From Kiloniellales bacterium (GTDB taxonomy: Bacteria > Pseudomonadota > Alphaproteobacteria > Kiloniellales > JAKSDN01): 46,806 bases of DNA. The stretch's first letter is position 1. The number at the start of each line of letters is the position of its first letter. Below the pieces are notes generated by a model. It worked only from the letters and a program-made list of their open reading frames with translations. It was not told the origin of the DNA and searched no databases. Below are positions 31,842-39,761 of this stretch, in pieces. Location: NCBI GenBank assembly GCA_028280455.1, contig JANQLT010000144.1:1-46806 (forward strand). The letters run 5' to 3'. Made by a program: the position numbers and the translations under genes.

Positions 31842-32498
31842 TCAGCCGACCTTCAGGCCGGGGTGGAGCCAGAAACTGGCCTCGTTGACCGAGTAGAGGG
31901 GCGAATAGTTGGGCAGCTCGTTCCAGGTCTTGACCCGCTGCGACAGGTTGTCGAGCACCAGGGTCTGGCCGCCGTGCTCGACCAGCAGCACCGCGTGCAG
32001 GCCCCGGACGCGGTCCCGCAGCACCAGGATCCGCATGTCGTTCGGGTCGAAGCCCAGGCTCTTCAGCGACAGGTACTTGGCGATCGCATAGTCCTCGCAG
32101 TCGCCGCCGCGGGCGAAGAACTCGCCGGGCGCGGCCCAGTAGTCGCTCTTGCCCCAGATATTGCTGTCGTCGCGGTAGCGCGTGGCGTTCACGTAGGAAT
32201 TGACCTGGCGGATCTGCCGGGTGGCGTCCAGGCCGCGGATCTTCTTAAGGAAGTTCTGCCAGCGGCCGAGCTTGCAATCCCGGCCCATCTTGGCCGTGCA
32301 GGCCTCGCTCTCATGGGCCCAGCTCCGACCCAGCGCGCCCGTCCACTTGGGGAAGGCGGCGCTGCTCACGGCGCCGGCCGGGTTGACCTGCAGGCCGCGC
32401 ACGTGGGGGGAGCTGTCGGGCAGCTTGGCCGCGGCCAGGCCCGGCAGGGCGGCCACGGCAAGGGCGAAGGCGGTGGCGCGGAGAATGTTCTTGATCAT
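31842..32498 (-). CDS. Periplasmic transglutaminase-like cysteine protease (BTLCP, LapG-related)
   Basis: A 218-residue protein with a clear signal peptide (ILRATAFALAVAALPGLAAA). The catalytic triad is visible as GGDCEDYAIAKY (Cys), LHAVLLV (His) and LVLDNL (Asp), the bacterial transglutaminase-like cysteine proteinase pattern. LapG members of the group cleave surface adhesins under c-di-GMP control. No LapD or adhesin gene is beside it, so that role is only possible. GAGGAG lies 8 nt before ATG, and GCTCCT 14 nt further up can pair with AGGAGC, which may hide the ribosome site. Confidence 0.85.
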   Translation of the reverse strand: MIKNILRATAFALAVAALPGLAAAKLPDSSPHVRGLQVNPAGAVSSAAFPKWTGALGRSWAHESEACTAKMGRDCKLGRWQNFLKKIRGLDATRQIRQVNSYVNATRYRDDSNIWGKSDYWAAPGEFFARGGDCEDYAIAKYLSLKSLGFDPNDMRILVLRDRVRGLHAVLLVEHGGQTLVLDNLSQRVKTWNELPNYSPLYSVNEASFWLHPGLKVG

Positions 32499-32716
32499 GA
32501 CTAGAGCTCCTCATTTCTTGTTGTAAGGAGCAATCTAGCCGTATAATTCTGATATCGATTTAAAGATCCCACAGCATTTTAGGTATCTGCCATGTATCGC
32601 ACCGAGTTTTTCTTTGATTTGTTTTAGTTTTTAGGGGAATGTCGGCCAAATGCGCGGTGGATTTGTTTCGAATTCGATCCATCTCGCGGCCGGCCGGCGC
32701 CGGAAAGTAACCTTTG

Positions 32717-32780
32717 CAAAGCCATCGGGACGTGATACACACAGCCTCCCCGCTGCGGTTGGGCCGCAGCGATGGCTTTG
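32717..32780 (+). promoter_or_regulatory. Structured leader upstream of rpsU
   Basis: CAAAGCCATCG (32717-32727) is perfectly complementary to CGATGGCTTTG (32770-32780). Inside, CGCTGCGG (32751-32758) pairs with CCGCAGCG (32764-32771), overlapping the outer stem by two bases. The outer strand runs on into TTTGTCTTG. The mutually overlapping stems and the T-rich tail suggest an attenuator or autoregulatory leader for S21. The 32499-32716 stretch is AT-rich promoter sequence without a gene. Confidence 0.5.
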
Positions 32781-32824
32781 TTTGTCTTGAAAAACGTTGA
32801 CCTAGAAGGGGTTGAGGACCGCCC

Positions 32825-33028
32825 GTGCACGTTCATGTCCGCGACAACAACGTCGACCAGGCCCTCCGCGCGCTGAAGAAGAAGATGCAGCGCGAGGGCA
32901 TCTTCCGCGAGATGAAGCTCCGCCGCCACTTCGAGAAGCCCTCCCAGCGCCGCAAGCGCGAGCGCGCCGAGGCCGTGCGCCGCTACCGCAAGCTGCTGCG
33001 CAAGCGTATGGAGCGCGAGGGCTACTAG
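32825..33028 (+). CDS. rpsU: 30S ribosomal protein S21
   Basis: A 67-residue bS21: [40 protein letters not shown] and a basic tail [13 protein letters not shown]. The start is GTG, preceded by GAGG at 7 nt; the family begins exactly there (MxVxVRDNN). S21 helps anchor mRNA at the 30S decoding platform. A structured leader lies upstream. Confidence 0.95.
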   Translation: MHVHVRDNNVDQALRALKKKMQREGIFREMKLRRHFEKPSQRRKRERAEAVRRYRKLLRKRMEREGY

Positions 33029-33197
33029 CCCCTTCCGTGGGTTTCTGGGTTGAGATGAGCGCCCGGTCGCCGGCCGGGCGCTTAGCTTTTGCCCGATCGC
33101 CAACTGTCCAAGCTTGACGCCTGGCCCTTGAACGGCCCAGGGCGCTCCTATACCTCCTAGAGGTCACCGAGTGATCCACGCGAAGGAGGCGAACGCG

Positions 33198-33383
33198 ATG
33201 ATGTGGCCGAGCCTGGCCTTTCTCCTCTGCTTGACGCTGGCTCTGGTTCTCGCCGGACGCAGGCTCGCCGAGCGGCGCGGGCGAGGCCCTTTCGCCTGGG
33301 GCCTGGCGGCCGCCCTCTTTCCCCCGGCCCTGCTGCTGCTGGCCATGCTCCCCAATAGGCAAGGCCCCGCCGGCGCCGGCTGA
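33198..33383 (+). CDS. Small two-helix membrane protein
   Basis: A 61-residue protein with helices WPSLAFLLCLTLALVLAG and WGLAAALFPPALLLLAML joined by a basic RRLAERRGRGPF loop. GGAGG is 8 nt before the tandem ATG at 33198; the longer GTG-started frame (33171) is less likely. The loop polarity predicts both ends outside. It follows rpsU by 170 nt. No family assigned. Confidence 0.55.
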   Translation: MMWPSLAFLLCLTLALVLAGRRLAERRGRGPFAWGLAAALFPPALLLLAMLPNRQGPAGAG

Positions 33384-33449
33384 CGCGAGTCTTTCGCCGG
33401 GCCGGCCGAGACGTCACACTGCGGACGTCCAGCCCCGGAGCCCGTCGCG

Positions 33450-34253
33450 ATGAGCCTCAGCAGCGCGGCCAACAACTCTGCCCCCGGCTTCGCCGAGCAG
33501 CCCGACTATCAGGTCTTTCTCGAGCCCTGCGCCAAGCGCCTGCGCGTGCTGTTCAACGGCGAGACCGTGGCCGACACGACCGGCGTGATGCTGCTGCGCG
33601 AGACCGGGCTGCTGCCGGTCTACTACTTCCCGCTGGCCGACATTCGCCAGGACCTGCTGGAGCGCAGCGAGCACAGCAGCCACTGCCCCTTCAAGGGCAC
33701 GGCCAGCCACTGGTCCCTGGTCGTCGAGGGGCGCCGCGCCGAGAACGCCCTCTGGGGCTACGAGCAGCCCTACGACGAGGTCGCCGCGCTGGCCGGCTAT
33801 CGCGCCTTCTACTGGAACCGGGTCGACAAGTGGCTGGAGGAGGACGAGGAGGCCTTCGTCCATGCCCGCGACCCGCGGGTCCGCCTCGACATCCTGGACA
33901 GCACGCGGCGGGTGACCGTCAAGCTCGGCAGCCAGGTCGTGGCCGACAGCCGCCGGGCGCGCTTCCTCTTCGAGACCGATCTGCCCGTCCGCTACTACAT
34001 CCCCGAGGCCGACGTCCGCTTCGACCTGCTGGAGGCCTCGGCCAGGCGCTCCGCCTGCCCCTACAAGGGCCGCGCCCGCTACTGGTCGGCGCGGATCGGC
34101 GAGCGGCGCTTCGAGGACGTCGCCTGGGCCTACCCCGATCCCCTGCCCGAATCGGCCCGCATCAAGGACCACGTCTGCTTCTACAACGAGCATGTCGAGG
34201 CCATCCTGGTCGACGGCGTCGAGCAGCCCCGGCCCAAGACGAAGTGGTCCTGA
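33450..34253 (+). CDS. DUF427 domain protein, tandem repeat
   Basis: A 267-residue protein with two DUF427 units. Unit 1 has RVLFNGETVADTTGVMLLRE, YYFPLADIRQDLLE, CPFKGTASHW and AENALWGYEQP. Unit 2 has VTVKLGSQVVADSRRARFLF, YYIPEADVRFDLLE, CPYKGRARYW and FEDVAWAYPDP. Each ends with a region like RAFYWNRV or HVCFYNEHVEAILVDG. The family has a small beta fold and no proven function. It looks monocistronic. Confidence 0.9.
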   Translation: MSLSSAANNSAPGFAEQPDYQVFLEPCAKRLRVLFNGETVADTTGVMLLRETGLLPVYYFPLADIRQDLLERSEHSSHCPFKGTASHWSLVVEGRRAENALWGYEQPYDEVAALAGYRAFYWNRVDKWLEEDEEAFVHARDPRVRLDILDSTRRVTVKLGSQVVADSRRARFLFETDLPVRYYIPEADVRFDLLEASARRSACPYKGRARYWSARIGERRFEDVAWAYPDPLPESARIKDHVCFYNEHVEAILVDGVEQPRPKTKWS

Positions 34254-34292
34254 GATACGCGGAGAAGCTCGCTGCCGAGAAGGCGAAGCGGC

Positions 34293-34607
34293 TCACCCGT
34301 CTTTGTTGCGGTGGGTCTCGTAGTAAGCCCTGAGGACGGCGTTCATCAGAGTCTGATAGCCCCGACCGTGCGACTTGAACCAGTCCAACAGGTCCGCGTC
34401 GAAACGGATCGTGGTCTGCTGCTTGGGGCGAGCGGGTTGCACGACGACGGCATTCTTGAGCCAGCCCGGGCGCAGCTCGATGCTATCCGGGTCGGCATCG
34501 ATGGCGCGGCCGATGTCCGCCTCCGACAGACCGTCCAAGCGCTGCCAATCGGTCAGGTCCAGCTCAAGGCCCTCGCCCAAGCGCTGTCTTGTAAACCGCT
34601 TCCTCAC
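34293..34607 (-). CDS. brnA: BrnA-family antitoxin
   Basis: A 104-residue antitoxin. The C-terminal ribbon-helix-helix part has QQTTIRFDADLLDWFKSHGRGYQTLMNAVLRAYYETHR, matching BrnA. The N-terminal half interacts with the toxin in this family. The start is GTG at 34607 within the end of brnT (44-nt overlap), consistent with translational coupling; the ATG/TTG codons further up lie deeper in brnT. It represses its own operon together with BrnT in characterised cases. Confidence 0.85.
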   Translation of the reverse strand: MRKRFTRQRLGEGLELDLTDWQRLDGLSEADIGRAIDADPDSIELRPGWLKNAVVVQPARPKQQTTIRFDADLLDWFKSHGRGYQTLMNAVLRAYYETHRNKDG

Positions 34608-34845
34608 TTTCCCGCGCCCTTCTCGCGCTGATGATCCGCCTGGTATTGCCGCGCAGAGCAAAGACGACGGCTAGAATGCGTCCTTCGAGCTGCCCCAGCG
34701 CGACGAATCGTCTTTCACCGTGCCGATCCTGCGGCGATGGCACTTCGAGGGCCGGGCCGTTCCAGATCTCCTTGGCGCGGCGGAAATCGATGGCACGCTT
34801 CTCGACGTTGGCGAGCCGCTTTGCCTCGTCCCACTCGAAGTCCAT
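34564..34845 (-). CDS. brnT: BrnT-family ribonuclease toxin
   Basis: A 93-residue protein: MDFEWDEAKRLANVEKRAIDF, the family opening FEWDxxKxxxNxxKHxxxF with Arg replacing the usual His at KR, then ERRFVALGQLEGRILAVVFA and IISARRARESE. These are the BrnT RelE-like ribonuclease motifs (RxxxxG, VxxxxR, ISAR+A...E). It cleaves RNA when freed from BrnA. The gene has its own promoter upstream. The His-to-Arg change may affect activity. Confidence 0.87.
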   Translation of the reverse strand: MDFEWDEAKRLANVEKRAIDFRRAKEIWNGPALEVPSPQDRHGERRFVALGQLEGRILAVVFALRGNTRRIISARRARESEEAVYKTALGRGP

Positions 34846-34854
34846 CCTCGACAG

Positions 34855-34883
34855 TATATAATAACAGTTGTAACTACAATAAA
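34855..34883 (-). promoter_or_regulatory. brnTA promoter with palindromic operator
   Basis: Minus-strand TTTATT (34883-34878) and TATATA (34860-34855) are separated by 17 bp. Between them lies the palindrome TTGTA-AC-TACAA (34868-34879), a good autorepressor site. The -10 hexamer is only 9 bp from the ATG, so the transcript would be leaderless or nearly so; a GAGG directly before the ATG is too close to act well. Confidence 0.5.
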
Positions 34884-34919
34884 GCCTGAATCGAGGCTGA
34901 GCCTGGCTCTGGAAGCTGA

Positions 34920-35627
34920 ATGCCCGTCACCCTGACGATCGCCGAGATCGCCGAGGCCTTCCCCGCCTATCGGGTCGCCCTGGTCGTGGCCCGCGGCCTG
35001 ACGATCGCCGCCGAGCGGCCGCCGGCCCTCGCCGAGGCCATCGCGGCCATCGAAGCGGCGGCGGCCGAAGACCTGGGCGAGAGGCCCCTCGCCGAGCTGC
35101 CCGAGCTGCAGGCCTGGCGCAGCGCCTACAAGGCCTTCGGGGTCAAGAAGACCAGCTACCGCTCCTCGGTCGAGCGCCTGCTCAAGGCCGTGCAGCAGGG
35201 CCGCGGCCTGCCCCGGGTCAACGCCCTGGTCGACGCCTACAACGCGCTGTCGCTCCGCCACCGCATGCCGGTCGGCGCCGACGACCTGGCGCTGCTCGCC
35301 GGCGGCCTGGCCTTCCGGCCGAGCCGGCCGGGCGACAGCTTCATCGCCCTGGGCGACGCCGAGGGCCGCGACGACCCGCCGAAGCCCGGCGAGATCGTCT
35401 ATGCCGACGCCGGGAAGCTGCTCTGCCGGCGCTGGAACTGGTACCAGGACGCCCGCAGCGCCACGACTCCGGCGACCCGCGACGCGGTGCTGACCGTGCA
35501 GTCCCTCGAGGCCGACCCGGCCCCGGCCGCCGAGGAGCTCTGCGCCTGGCTGGCCGCGCACTGCGGCGCATCCTGCGCCTTCGCCGTCGCCGAGGCATCG
35601 CGGCCGGCGGTCACGGTCGGGCCGTGA
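34920..35627 (+). CDS. B3/B4 (tRNA-editing-like) domain protein
   Basis: A 235-residue protein built on the B3/B4 domain of phenylalanyl-tRNA synthetase beta chain: WRSAYKAFGVKKTSYRSSVERLLK, LPRVNALVDAYNALSLRHRMPVG and EIVYADAGKLLCRRWNWYQDARS. Stand-alone B3/B4 proteins are thought to bind or edit tRNA or act as sugar/amino-acid binders; function is unproven. It overlaps the next gene by GTGA, so the two are coupled. Confidence 0.85.
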   Translation: MPVTLTIAEIAEAFPAYRVALVVARGLTIAAERPPALAEAIAAIEAAAAEDLGERPLAELPELQAWRSAYKAFGVKKTSYRSSVERLLKAVQQGRGLPRVNALVDAYNALSLRHRMPVGADDLALLAGGLAFRPSRPGDSFIALGDAEGRDDPPKPGEIVYADAGKLLCRRWNWYQDARSATTPATRDAVLTVQSLEADPAPAAEELCAWLAAHCGASCAFAVAEASRPAVTVGP

Positions 35628-36046
35628 CCGGCGGGGCGGCCAGGACCACCGACGCGCGGATCTACGACATCGTCCGCCAGATCCCGGCCGGCCAGGTCGC
35701 CACCTACGGCCAGGTCGCCCTGGTCGCCGAGGTCGGCTCGGCGCGCCGCGTCGGCCGGGCCCTGGCTGTCCTGCCCGCGCGCAGCAAGGTGCCCTGGCAC
35801 CGCGTCCTCAACAGCCAGGGCAAGATCGCCGAGCGCCACGACGGCGGCAGCGACCACGAGCAGGCCCGCCGCCTGCGCAAGGAAGGCGTCTTCCTCGACC
35901 GCCTGGGCCGCGTCGACTTCCAGAGCGTCGCCTGGCCTGGCCCACCCTGGGCCTGGCTCGAGGAGCAGGGCTACGACGTGGAGAGCCTGGTGCTCAGGAG
36001 CGGCGCGCTGCGGCGCAAGGGGCCGTGGTGCCGGTGGGGGTTTTGA
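35624..36046 (+). CDS. Alkyltransferase-like protein (ATL), O6-alkylguanine-binding, catalytically Cys-less
   Basis: A 140-residue MGMT-fold protein. RQIPAGQVATYGQVA contains the DNA-base-flipping Tyr and helix, and VGRALAVLPARSKVPWHRVLNSQGKI shows Trp in place of the catalytic Cys (PCHRV to PWHRV). This is the hallmark of ATL proteins, which bind alkylated guanine and hand it to nucleotide-excision repair instead of transferring the alkyl group. The start is GTG at 35624, overlapping the B3/B4 stop. A C-terminal extension of about 30 residues ends in KGPWCRWGF. Confidence 0.87.
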   Translation: MTGGAARTTDARIYDIVRQIPAGQVATYGQVALVAEVGSARRVGRALAVLPARSKVPWHRVLNSQGKIAERHDGGSDHEQARRLRKEGVFLDRLGRVDFQSVAWPGPPWAWLEEQGYDVESLVLRSGALRRKGPWCRWGF

Positions 36047-36097
36047 CGCTCTGCGCCGACAGTGTGCTCGAGGTCGGCTCTCGCGCGGCGAGAGAGC

Positions 36098-36310
36098 TTA
36101 TGGTCCACGTTTCCGTTCGCCGCGGGCTTCGCTCACGATGTCCCGCAAAGAAGCCTCCTCCGCGACACCGCTTTCGAACGCCGCTTGCTCATCGCGCTCG
36201 ATGATCGTAGCGCGTTCCTCGTCGCTCAGGCTGTCCCATAGCGCGATGTCGTCGGCCGTGGGTTGGGCGATCGACGAGAACCTGAGGCCGTTGATGTCTC
36301 TGGTCTTCAT
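36098..36310 (-). CDS. Small antitoxin-like protein, possibly truncated at its 5' side by a repeat
   Basis: A 70-residue protein from ATG 36310: SSIAQPTADDIALWDSLSDE, RATIIERDEQAAFESGVAEE, ASLRDIVSEARGERK. The amphipathic helix spacing and LSDEER...ESGVAEE tail resemble ribbon-helix-helix or YefM-like antitoxins, but no family is certain. No toxin gene is next to it. Its start lies only 7 nt from the terminal inverted repeat of family 3, no Shine-Dalgarno sequence is visible, and any promoter must lie in or beyond the repeat. It may be a decaying gene. Confidence 0.5.
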   Translation of the reverse strand: MKTRDINGLRFSSIAQPTADDIALWDSLSDEERATIIERDEQAAFESGVAEEASLRDIVSEARGERKRGP

Positions 36311-36316
36311 GAGGGT

Positions 36317-36484
36317 AACGAACTGCCCCCTCACCCAGCTCCGGCTAGGCTCGGCTGCGCCTCACCAAGCCTGCGCATCCCTCTCCCCCGACGGGGGAGA
36401 GGGCCGTGGAGGCTTAGCGAGGCCGAAGGCTGAGCTTAGCCGAAGCCGGGTGAGGGGGCAGTTCGTTTCGATGTCGAAGGCTGC
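36317..36484. repeat. Large palindromic repeat family 3, copy 1
   Basis: Perfect 20-bp terminal inverted repeats (AACGAACTGCCCCCTCACCC at 36317-36336, complement at 36448-36467) flank imperfectly complementary arms that meet at CTCTCCCCC-GAC-GGGGGAGAG. A short palindrome TTCGA-TG-TCGAA extends the right end to about 36484. A second copy begins at 46717. It separates the antitoxin-like gene from pntB. Confidence 0.92.
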
Positions 36485-36515
36485 CGCGACGAATCCGCCC
36501 AAGCGGAGACCGCCC

Positions 36516-37913
36516 CTAGTTGTGCTCCAGGGCCTTGACGATGTTCTCGCACATCACCTTGGCGTCACCGAACAGCATGATGGTGTTGTCGCGGTAGAAC
36601 AGCTCGTTGCCGACGCCGGCGTAGCCGCTGGCCATGGAGCGCTTGACGAAGAGCACGTGCTGGGCGTCCTCGACGTCGAGGATCGGCATGCCGTAGATCG
36701 GCGAGGTCTTGTCGGTCTTGGCCGCCGGGTTGGTGATGTCGTTGGCGCCGATGACGAAGGCGACCTCGGTCTCGCGGAAGTCGCGGTTGATGTCTTCCAT
36801 CTCGAAGACTTCGTCGTAGGGCACGTTGGCTTCGGCCAGCAGCACGTTCATGTGGCCCGGCATGCGCCCGGCGACCGGGTGGATGGCGTAGCGCACGTCG
36901 ACGCCCTTGTCCTTCAGCAGGTCGGCCATCTCGCGCAGCGCGTGCTGGGCCTGGGCCACCGCCATGCCGTAGCCCGGGATGATGATCACCTTGGTGGCGT
37001 TGCCCATCAGGAAGGCCGCGTCGTCGGCCGCGCCCTGCTTGACCGTGCGGTCGTCGTCGCCGGCGCCGGCCGGGCCCGCCACCTCGCCGCCGAAGCCGCC
37101 CAGGATCACGTTGAAGATCGAGCGGTTCATGCCCTTGCACATGATGTAGCTGAGGATCGCGCCCGAGGAGCCGACCAGGGCGCCGGTGATGATCAGCAGC
37201 GGGTTCTCGAGCGTGAAGCCGATGCCGCAGGCGGCCCAGCCCGAGTAGGAGTTCAGCATCGAGACCACGACCGGCATGTCGGCGCCGCCGATCGGCAGGA
37301 TCAACAGCAGGCCGATGGCCAGCGACAGCAGCACGATGAGCCAGAACAAGGTGCCGGTCTGGTCGATGCAGAACCAGATGACCAGGATGACGATCAGGAT
37401 GCCGATGCCTGCGTTCAGCGGGTGCTGCATCGGGAAGACCAGCGGCTTGCCGCTCATGATGCCCTGCAGCTTGACGAAGGCGATGATCGAGCCGGTGAAG
37501 GTGATGGCGCCGATGGCCACGCCGATCGACATCTCGACCAGGCTGGCGACCTTGATGTCGCCCGGCGTGCCGAGGCCGTAGGCCTGCGGCTTGTAGAAGG
37601 CGGCGGCCGCGACCAGCACCGCCGCCAGGCCGACCAGCGAGTGGAAGGCCGCGACGAGCTGCGGCAGCGCGGTCATCTGGATGCGCAGGGCGATCACGGT
37701 GCCGATGGCGCCGCCGATCAGCAGGCCGGCGAAGATCAGCCCGAAGCTGACCACGCCCGGCAGGGCCAAGGTGGTGATGATGGCGATGGCCATGCCGACC
37801 ATGCCGAAGAGGTTGCCGTTGCGGCTGCTCTCCGGATGCGATAAGCCGCGCAGGGCCAGGATGAAGCAGACCGAGGCGACCAGGTAGGCCAGGGCGGCGA
37901 AATCGGCGCTCAT
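36516..37913 (-). CDS. pntB: NAD(P) transhydrogenase beta subunit
   Basis: A 465-residue protein with about nine transmembrane helices in residues 1-260 (such as AYLVASVCFILALRGLSHPE) and a C-terminal NADP(H)-binding domain III. VIIIPGYGMAVAQAQHALREM holds the GxGxxxA nucleotide loop, and VAGRMPGHMNVLLAEANVPYD, FVIGANDITNPAA and FVKRSMASGYAGVGNELFY are classical domain III motifs. With the A subunits it couples hydride transfer from NADH to NADP+ with proton influx. It is the last gene of the pnt set. Confidence 0.95.
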   Translation of the reverse strand: MSADFAALAYLVASVCFILALRGLSHPESSRNGNLFGMVGMAIAIITTLALPGVVSFGLIFAGLLIGGAIGTVIALRIQMTALPQLVAAFHSLVGLAAVLVAAAAFYKPQAYGLGTPGDIKVASLVEMSIGVAIGAITFTGSIIAFVKLQGIMSGKPLVFPMQHPLNAGIGILIVILVIWFCIDQTGTLFWLIVLLSLAIGLLLILPIGGADMPVVVSMLNSYSGWAACGIGFTLENPLLIITGALVGSSGAILSYIMCKGMNRSIFNVILGGFGGEVAGPAGAGDDDRTVKQGAADDAAFLMGNATKVIIIPGYGMAVAQAQHALREMADLLKDKGVDVRYAIHPVAGRMPGHMNVLLAEANVPYDEVFEMEDINRDFRETEVAFVIGANDITNPAAKTDKTSPIYGMPILDVEDAQHVLFVKRSMASGYAGVGNELFYRDNTIMLFGDAKVMCENIVKALEHN

Positions 37914-37922
37914 GTCCGGCCC

Positions 37923-38336
37923 CTAACGCTGCTTCTTCTTGAACATGGAGAGCATCCGCTGGGTCACGATGAAGCCGCCGAAGATGTTGACGGCGGCCAG
38001 GGTGACCGCGATGAAGCCCATGATCTCGCTGAAGCCGAAGTCGGCCGGGCCGGCGGCGATCAGCGCGCCGACGATGATCACCGAGGAGATCGCGTTGGTG
38101 ACCGCCATCAGCGGCGAGTGCAGCGCCGGCGTCACCCGCCAGACCACGTGGTAGCCGACGAAGACCGCCAGCACGAAGACCGTCAGGCCGACCATCAGCG
38201 CCGAGGTGCCGCCGTCCTCGCGGAGCTGGCTGGCCATGATCAGCGCGTCGCTGCTCTGCTGCTGCACCTCGTTGGCGATGTCGCGCAGGCGATCGGCCAG
38301 ATCCTGCGACTTCTGGGTCAGCTCCTGTGGCGTCAT
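37923..38336 (-). CDS. pntAB: NAD(P) transhydrogenase small membrane subunit (alpha-2)
   Basis: A 137-residue protein. A helical N-terminus is followed by three to four membrane segments ([60 protein letters not shown]) and a basic end [24 protein letters not shown] is the conserved domain II sequence. The alpha chain is split in two, as in Rhodospirillum rubrum. ATG overlaps the pntAA stop (ATGA). Confidence 0.93.
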   Translation of the reverse strand: MTPQELTQKSQDLADRLRDIANEVQQQSSDALIMASQLREDGGTSALMVGLTVFVLAVFVGYHVVWRVTPALHSPLMAVTNAISSVIIVGALIAAGPADFGFSEIMGFIAVTLAAVNIFGGFIVTQRMLSMFKKKQR

Positions 38337-39631
38337 GACTTATCGCCTCCGGACTCCTGGCCGGGTTCCTGGCCGGATTCTTGGGCGGACTCCGCGCCGG
38401 GATCGGCCGCCGCTTCGGCCGCGGGCTCGGCTGCCGGCGCGGGCTCGGGCGCCGGCTGGGCCGGCTCGATGATGCCGGCCGCTTCGGCCGCCGCGCGGAC
38501 CCGCTCGTGGACGATCTCGCCTTCGCGGGTGACCAGCGTGCCGGCGATCAGGTCGTCCTCGAGGTCGAGCGAGAGCGCCTTGCTCTCCTTGTCGATCATC
38601 AGCTCGAGGAAGTTGTAGAGGTTGCGCGCATAGAGCTGGCTGGCGTCGCGCGCCAAGCGCCCGGGCACGTTCATGTGGCCGACGATGGTCACGCCCTCGA
38701 CGTCGACCACCTTGCCGGGCTCGCTCAATTCGCAGTTGCCGCCGGTCTCGACCGCCAGGTCGACGATCACCGAGCCCGGCTGCATGGAGCGCACCATCTC
38801 GGCGCTGACCAGCTTCGGCGCCGGCCGGCCCGGGATCAGCGCGGTGGTGATGACGATGTCCTGCTTGGCGATGGTCTCGGCCACCAGCGCCGCCTGCTTC
38901 TCCTTGTAGGCGTCGCTCATCTCCTTGGCGTAGCCGCCGGCCGTCTGGGCCTGGGCGAACTCCTCGTCCTCGACCGCGACGAACTTGGCGCCGAGGCTCT
39001 CGACCTCCTGCTTGGACGCCGGCCGCACGTCGGTCGCCAGCACCACGGCGCCGAGCCGGCGGGCCGTGGCGATGGCCTGCAAGCCGGCGACACCGGCGCC
39101 CATGATGAAGACCTTGGCCGGCTGGATGGTGCCGGCCGCCGTCATCATCAGCGGAAAGGCCCGGCCGAAGGTCGCGCCGGCGTCGATCACCGCCTTGTAG
39201 CCGGCCAGGTTGGCCTGGCTGGAGAGCACGTCCATCGACTGGGCGCGGGTGGTCCGCGGCATCAGGTCGACGGCGAAGGAGGTGACCCCGGCCTTGGCGA
39301 TGGCCGCGGCATCCTCGGTCGCCCGCAAGGGGTCGAGGATCGAGATCAGCAGGGACTTGGGGTCGATCAGCTTCAGCTCGTCGGCGCTGCCGCCGATCTG
39401 CGGGCGCTGCACCTTGAGCACCACGTCGGCGCCCTCTAGGGCCGCCTTGGCGCCCTGGGCGATGCTGGCGCCGGCCGCCTCGTAGTCGCCGTCGGCGATG
39501 GCCGCGGCCGCGCCGGCCCCCGACTCGATGACCAGCTCGGCACCCAGCGCCACGAGCCGCTTGACGCTCTCGGGCGAAGCGGCCACGCGGGTTTCATGCG
39601 CCCGCGTCTCTTTCGGCACCGCAATCTTCAT
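38333..39631 (-). CDS. pntAA: NAD(P) transhydrogenase soluble subunit (alpha-1)
   Basis: A 432-residue cytosolic NAD(H)-binding subunit, homologous to alanine dehydrogenase: [56 protein letters not shown] (nucleotide loop), [17 protein letters not shown] and [16 protein letters not shown]. The final 50 residues are an Ala/Pro/Glu/Ser linker tail longer than usual. ATG 39631 is chosen because the family starts MKIA(V/I)PKE. It leads the pnt operon, behind the ABC1 kinase gene. Confidence 0.95.
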   Translation of the reverse strand: MKIAVPKETRAHETRVAASPESVKRLVALGAELVIESGAGAAAAIADGDYEAAGASIAQGAKAALEGADVVLKVQRPQIGGSADELKLIDPKSLLISILDPLRATEDAAAIAKAGVTSFAVDLMPRTTRAQSMDVLSSQANLAGYKAVIDAGATFGRAFPLMMTAAGTIQPAKVFIMGAGVAGLQAIATARRLGAVVLATDVRPASKQEVESLGAKFVAVEDEEFAQAQTAGGYAKEMSDAYKEKQAALVAETIAKQDIVITTALIPGRPAPKLVSAEMVRSMQPGSVIVDLAVETGGNCELSEPGKVVDVEGVTIVGHMNVPGRLARDASQLYARNLYNFLELMIDKESKALSLDLEDDLIAGTLVTREGEIVHERVRAAAEAAGIIEPAQPAPEPAPAAEPAAEAAADPGAESAQESGQEPGQESGGDKS

Positions 39632-39761
39632 GGACTGCCCGCTACCCCGTCGGAGCCACCGATCCCCATTGGGTTTCTTAATGGCGGCTCGCCCCGGCTC
39701 TGGCAAGGGCTTTGGCCATGCGGGCTGTGGACAGGGGGGAGTTCGCCCGATTCCGGCCGCG

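Noticed and set aside
29741..31888. 715-codon plus-strand frame
   Set aside because: It crosses COQ9, deformylase and the ABC ATPase, each recognised in other frames. Its own translation has no family features.
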